DNA from: Oscillospiraceae bacterium
Lineage (GTDB): Bacteria > Bacillota > Clostridia > Oscillospirales > Acutalibacteraceae
Length of the DNA stretch: 7,356 bases
Assembly: GCA_019417045.1 (NCBI GenBank)
Contig: DXWE01000005.1
Coordinates: 32,318 to 39,673, forward strand
Direction of reading: 5' to 3'
The notes beneath the pieces were generated by a model. That model was not told where the DNA came from, did not search any database, and worked only from the letters and a program-made list of their open reading frames with translations. This document shows, piece by piece, positions 5,835 through 7,356 of this stretch (the first letter of the stretch is position 1; the number at the start of each line of letters is the position of its first letter). The position numbers and the translations under genes were made by a program.

Positions 5835-6280
5835 CCGTCCCGGTGCAGATCTCGGAAAATTCGAACGTGGTCAGCTTTACCGGCTCCATCACGTTTGACA
5901 GCACCAAGCTGAAGGTAGTTCAGCACGAGTACAATGACCAACAGGTGTATGTCTCCAGCGACATCTGGGAAGGCGAGCTCGCGTCGAATGAGTCGCCCGC
6001 CGGCACGCTGCTGATTGCCGGCGCGAAAAATGAGACCGGGTATACGGGCGGCGGCAATCTGTTTGTCGTGACCTTTGAAGTGCTCGAGGATCTGACCGAG
6101 ATCACGCCTGTCAATGTGGACTTCACGGTGTTTGAGGTCAACGCAGACGGCGAGGACAAGGTCGCGGAAGTGACGGTTGTCGCGGGCGGCGTCGAGCCGG
6201 AGACCGGCGATTCGAGCGACACCTCGGAAACGGAGACGACCACCACCACTTCCGCGCCGCCGGTGGAAGGCGTGCAGGTG
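5353..6280 (+). repeat. Perfect 464-bp tandem duplication
   Basis: Copy 1 is 5353-5816 and copy 2 is 5817-6280. I read the two through and saw no mismatch; interior landmarks are offset by exactly 464 bp at both ends. The 4-mer GGTG occurs before copy 1 (5349-5352), at the junction (5813-5816) and at the end of copy 2 (6277-6280), so the boundary can slide by 4 bp. Each copy holds most of the first cohesin module and its Thr-rich linker. The unit is not a multiple of 3, so copy 2 lies in a shifted frame. There are no terminal inverted repeats or transposase. Confidence 0.97.
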
Positions 6281-6586
6281 ACGGTGGGCGAGGTCGCCGG
6301 CGAGGTTGGCCAGACGGTCACCCTTCCGGTCGAGATTTCCGCGGATTCCAACTTGGTGAGCTTCACGGGCGTCATCTCGTATGATCCCGCACAGCTGGAG
6401 CCGGTGGGCAGCGAGGATGAGTATGCGTCTTCGGATGTGTTTGAAGGCGAGCTGAGCTCCTATGTGGTGGAGCCGGGCACGTTGCGGGTCGCCGGCGCCA
6501 AGGGCCAGGCGGGTGTTACTCCGCCGGGAACCTGCTGGAGATCTCCTTCAAGGTTCTGGACGGGTTCACGGGCGAAGCGGCCGTGA
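5831..6586 (+). CDS. Cohesin-repeat protein, displaced middle fragment
   Basis: Read as an independent frame from the GTG at 5831, this gives 251 residues. The first part duplicates cohesin module 1 without its first beta strand (it begins TVPVQISENSN), then the same Thr-rich linker, then most of cohesin module 2 (from VQVTVGEVAGEVGQTVTLPV, with FTGVISYDPAQLEPV and PGTLRVAGAKGQAG). After GVT at about 6520 the frame turns to an unrelated tail (PPGTCWRSPSRF) and stops. The GTG has no convincing ribosome binding site; GGGAGATC upstream is part of the coding repeat. With no signal peptide it would not be secreted as such. It is best regarded as the middle of the gene starting at 5223, displaced by the duplication. 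Confidence 0.65.
   Translation: MTVPVQISENSNVVSFTGSITFDSTKLKVVQHEYNDQQVYVSSDIWEGELASNESPAGTLLIAGAKNETGYTGGGNLFVVTFEVLEDLTEITPVNVDFTVFEVNADGEDKVAEVTVVAGGVEPETGDSSDTSETETTTTTSAPPVEGVQVTVGEVAGEVGQTVTLPVEISADSNLVSFTGVISYDPAQLEPVGSEDEYASSDVFEGELSSYVVEPGTLRVAGAKGQAGVTPPGTCWRSPSRFWTGSRAKRP
6512..6528 (+). other. Probable one-base frameshift site
   Basis: Upstream of this point the cohesin-2 sequence reads in one frame to GVT; downstream it reads in another as YSAGNLLEISFKV. Adding one T to the TT at 6516-6517 gives G-V-Y-S-A-G-N-L, which aligns without gaps to G-I-T-N-G-G-K-L in module 3. A single missing base in a T run is the simplest explanation. Confidence 0.75.
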
Positions 6587-7356
6587 CGCTGGAGTTTGAA
6601 GTGTTTGAGGTCAACGAAAACGGCGAGGACACGGTGATTACCGACGTCCATGTGACCGATGGCGCGGTTGTGGGCGAAGAGCCGAGCGGCACCACGGAGT
6701 CGAGCAATACCACCGCTTCCTCGACCGAGCCGACTACCACCACGACCATCTTCCCGCAGAATGGCGTTCGGCTGACGGTCGACAAGGTGCAGGGCAATGT
6801 GGGCGACGTGGTGGAAGTGCCGATCTATGTGGAGGAGAATTCCCGCATTGCGAGCTTCACCTTCACGATCAAGTATGATTCCACTGCGCTGGAAGCGGTG
6901 AAGATGGAGACGGAGGATCAGTTCGGCGAGAAGTCCGAAACGTATGCCGTCACGGAGATCTTCAGCGGCCTGATCTTGGCGAACGTGGTGGAGCCGGGCC
7001 AGCTGAAAGTGGCTGCGACCCGCCAGGCTGCCGGTATTACGAACGGCGGCAAGCTGATCATTGTCTCCTTCAAGGTGCTGGATGGCTTTGAAGCCTCCTC
7101 CCTGCTGGAGCTGGATGTGGAAGCGATCCAGACCAGTGAGGATGGGATTACGAACATCGATGCGGTGCCTGTGGTGAACACGGACGGTGGTGTGTATGCC
7201 GAGATCCCGACCGAGCCGACCCCGAGTGTAACCGGCGGGTCTGAGACCACGACGAGCGGCACCGGCTCTAGCGGTACCGGTTCGAGCGAGACGGGCCCGA
7301 GCGACACGACGACCGGTCCGAGCACGGGCGACAGCAGCAACATCACGCTGTATCTG
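6517..7356 (+). CDS. Cohesin-repeat protein, C-terminal part (open at edge)
   Basis: This frame, open from 6445, becomes cohesin-like at about 6517 (YSAGNLLEISFKVLDGFTG) and continues to the window edge with no stop. It supplies the end of cohesin module 2 (to about 6672), a linker rich in Thr and Ser (6673-6765), module 3 (about 6766-7203, with LTVDKVQGNVGDVVEVPIYV, FTFTIKYDSTALEAV and NGGKLIIVSFKVL), and a Gly/Ser/Thr-rich linker. It ends in PSTGDSSNITLYL, which resembles the start of a Gram-positive LPXTG-like sorting signal, with the membrane helix expected just outside the window. No good start codon begins this piece; the first in-frame candidate is GTG 6583, overlapping the previous stop. 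It is therefore the continuation of the upstream gene after a one-base break. Confidence 0.7.

Noticed and set aside
5353..6280. Insertion sequence as the cause of the duplication
   Set aside because: The unit is cohesin coding sequence with no terminal inverted repeats and no transposase.

Overview
The window looks like a piece of a GC-rich Gram-positive anaerobe of the Clostridia, most likely the Oscillospirales/Ruminococcaceae. This is inferred from several signs: sigma-A type promoters with 17-bp spacers, strong purine-rich ribosome binding sites, a SigH-like sigma factor, a two-helix membrane protein of a type I associate with these bacteria, and a secreted cohesin-repeat protein with Thr/Ser linkers. 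There is no rRNA, tRNA, CRISPR array or transposase.

Layout. On the minus strand, positions 1381-107 encode an O-acetylhomoserine sulfhydrylase (MetY). It is followed by an inverted repeat and the first 18 codons of another gene leaving the window (54-1). A 167-bp divergent intergenic region carries one well-formed promoter facing each way. On the plus strand, 1549-3686 is a compact three-gene operon (12- and 11-nt gaps): a DUF6106-like membrane protein, the ADP-dependent NAD(P)H-hydrate dehydratase NnrD, and a small lipoprotein. A near-consensus promoter (TTGACA-17-TACACT) then drives a SigH-like sigma factor (3864-4454). A small double zinc-ribbon protein (4576-4854) follows and ends in a strong hairpin terminator.

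After an AT-rich 5' region (4906-5222) with two candidate promoters and a possible 11-codon leader ORF, a large secreted protein begins at 5223 and runs off the right edge. It has a signal peptide and repeated cohesin-type modules joined by Thr/Ser/Glu-rich linkers, and at the window edge it reaches a PSTGD stretch that resembles the start of a sortase-type sorting signal.

The main anomaly is in this last gene. It contains a perfect 464-bp tandem duplication (5353-5816 and 5817-6280). Because 464 is not a multiple of three, the duplication breaks the frame. A further one-base break lies near 6516-6520. Collapsing the duplication and adding one base would give one continuous protein with three distinct cohesin modules. 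The breaks may be an assembly or sequencing artefact, a recent inactivating mutation, or a reversible recombination switch; the sequence alone cannot decide.

The genes do not form one obvious pathway. Sulfur amino-acid synthesis, NADH repair, transcription control and a surface protein sit side by side. No undescribed defence or mobile system is visible. The points most worth checking are the broken cohesin gene, its leader ORF, and the hairpin that covers the ribosome binding site of the gene at the left edge.
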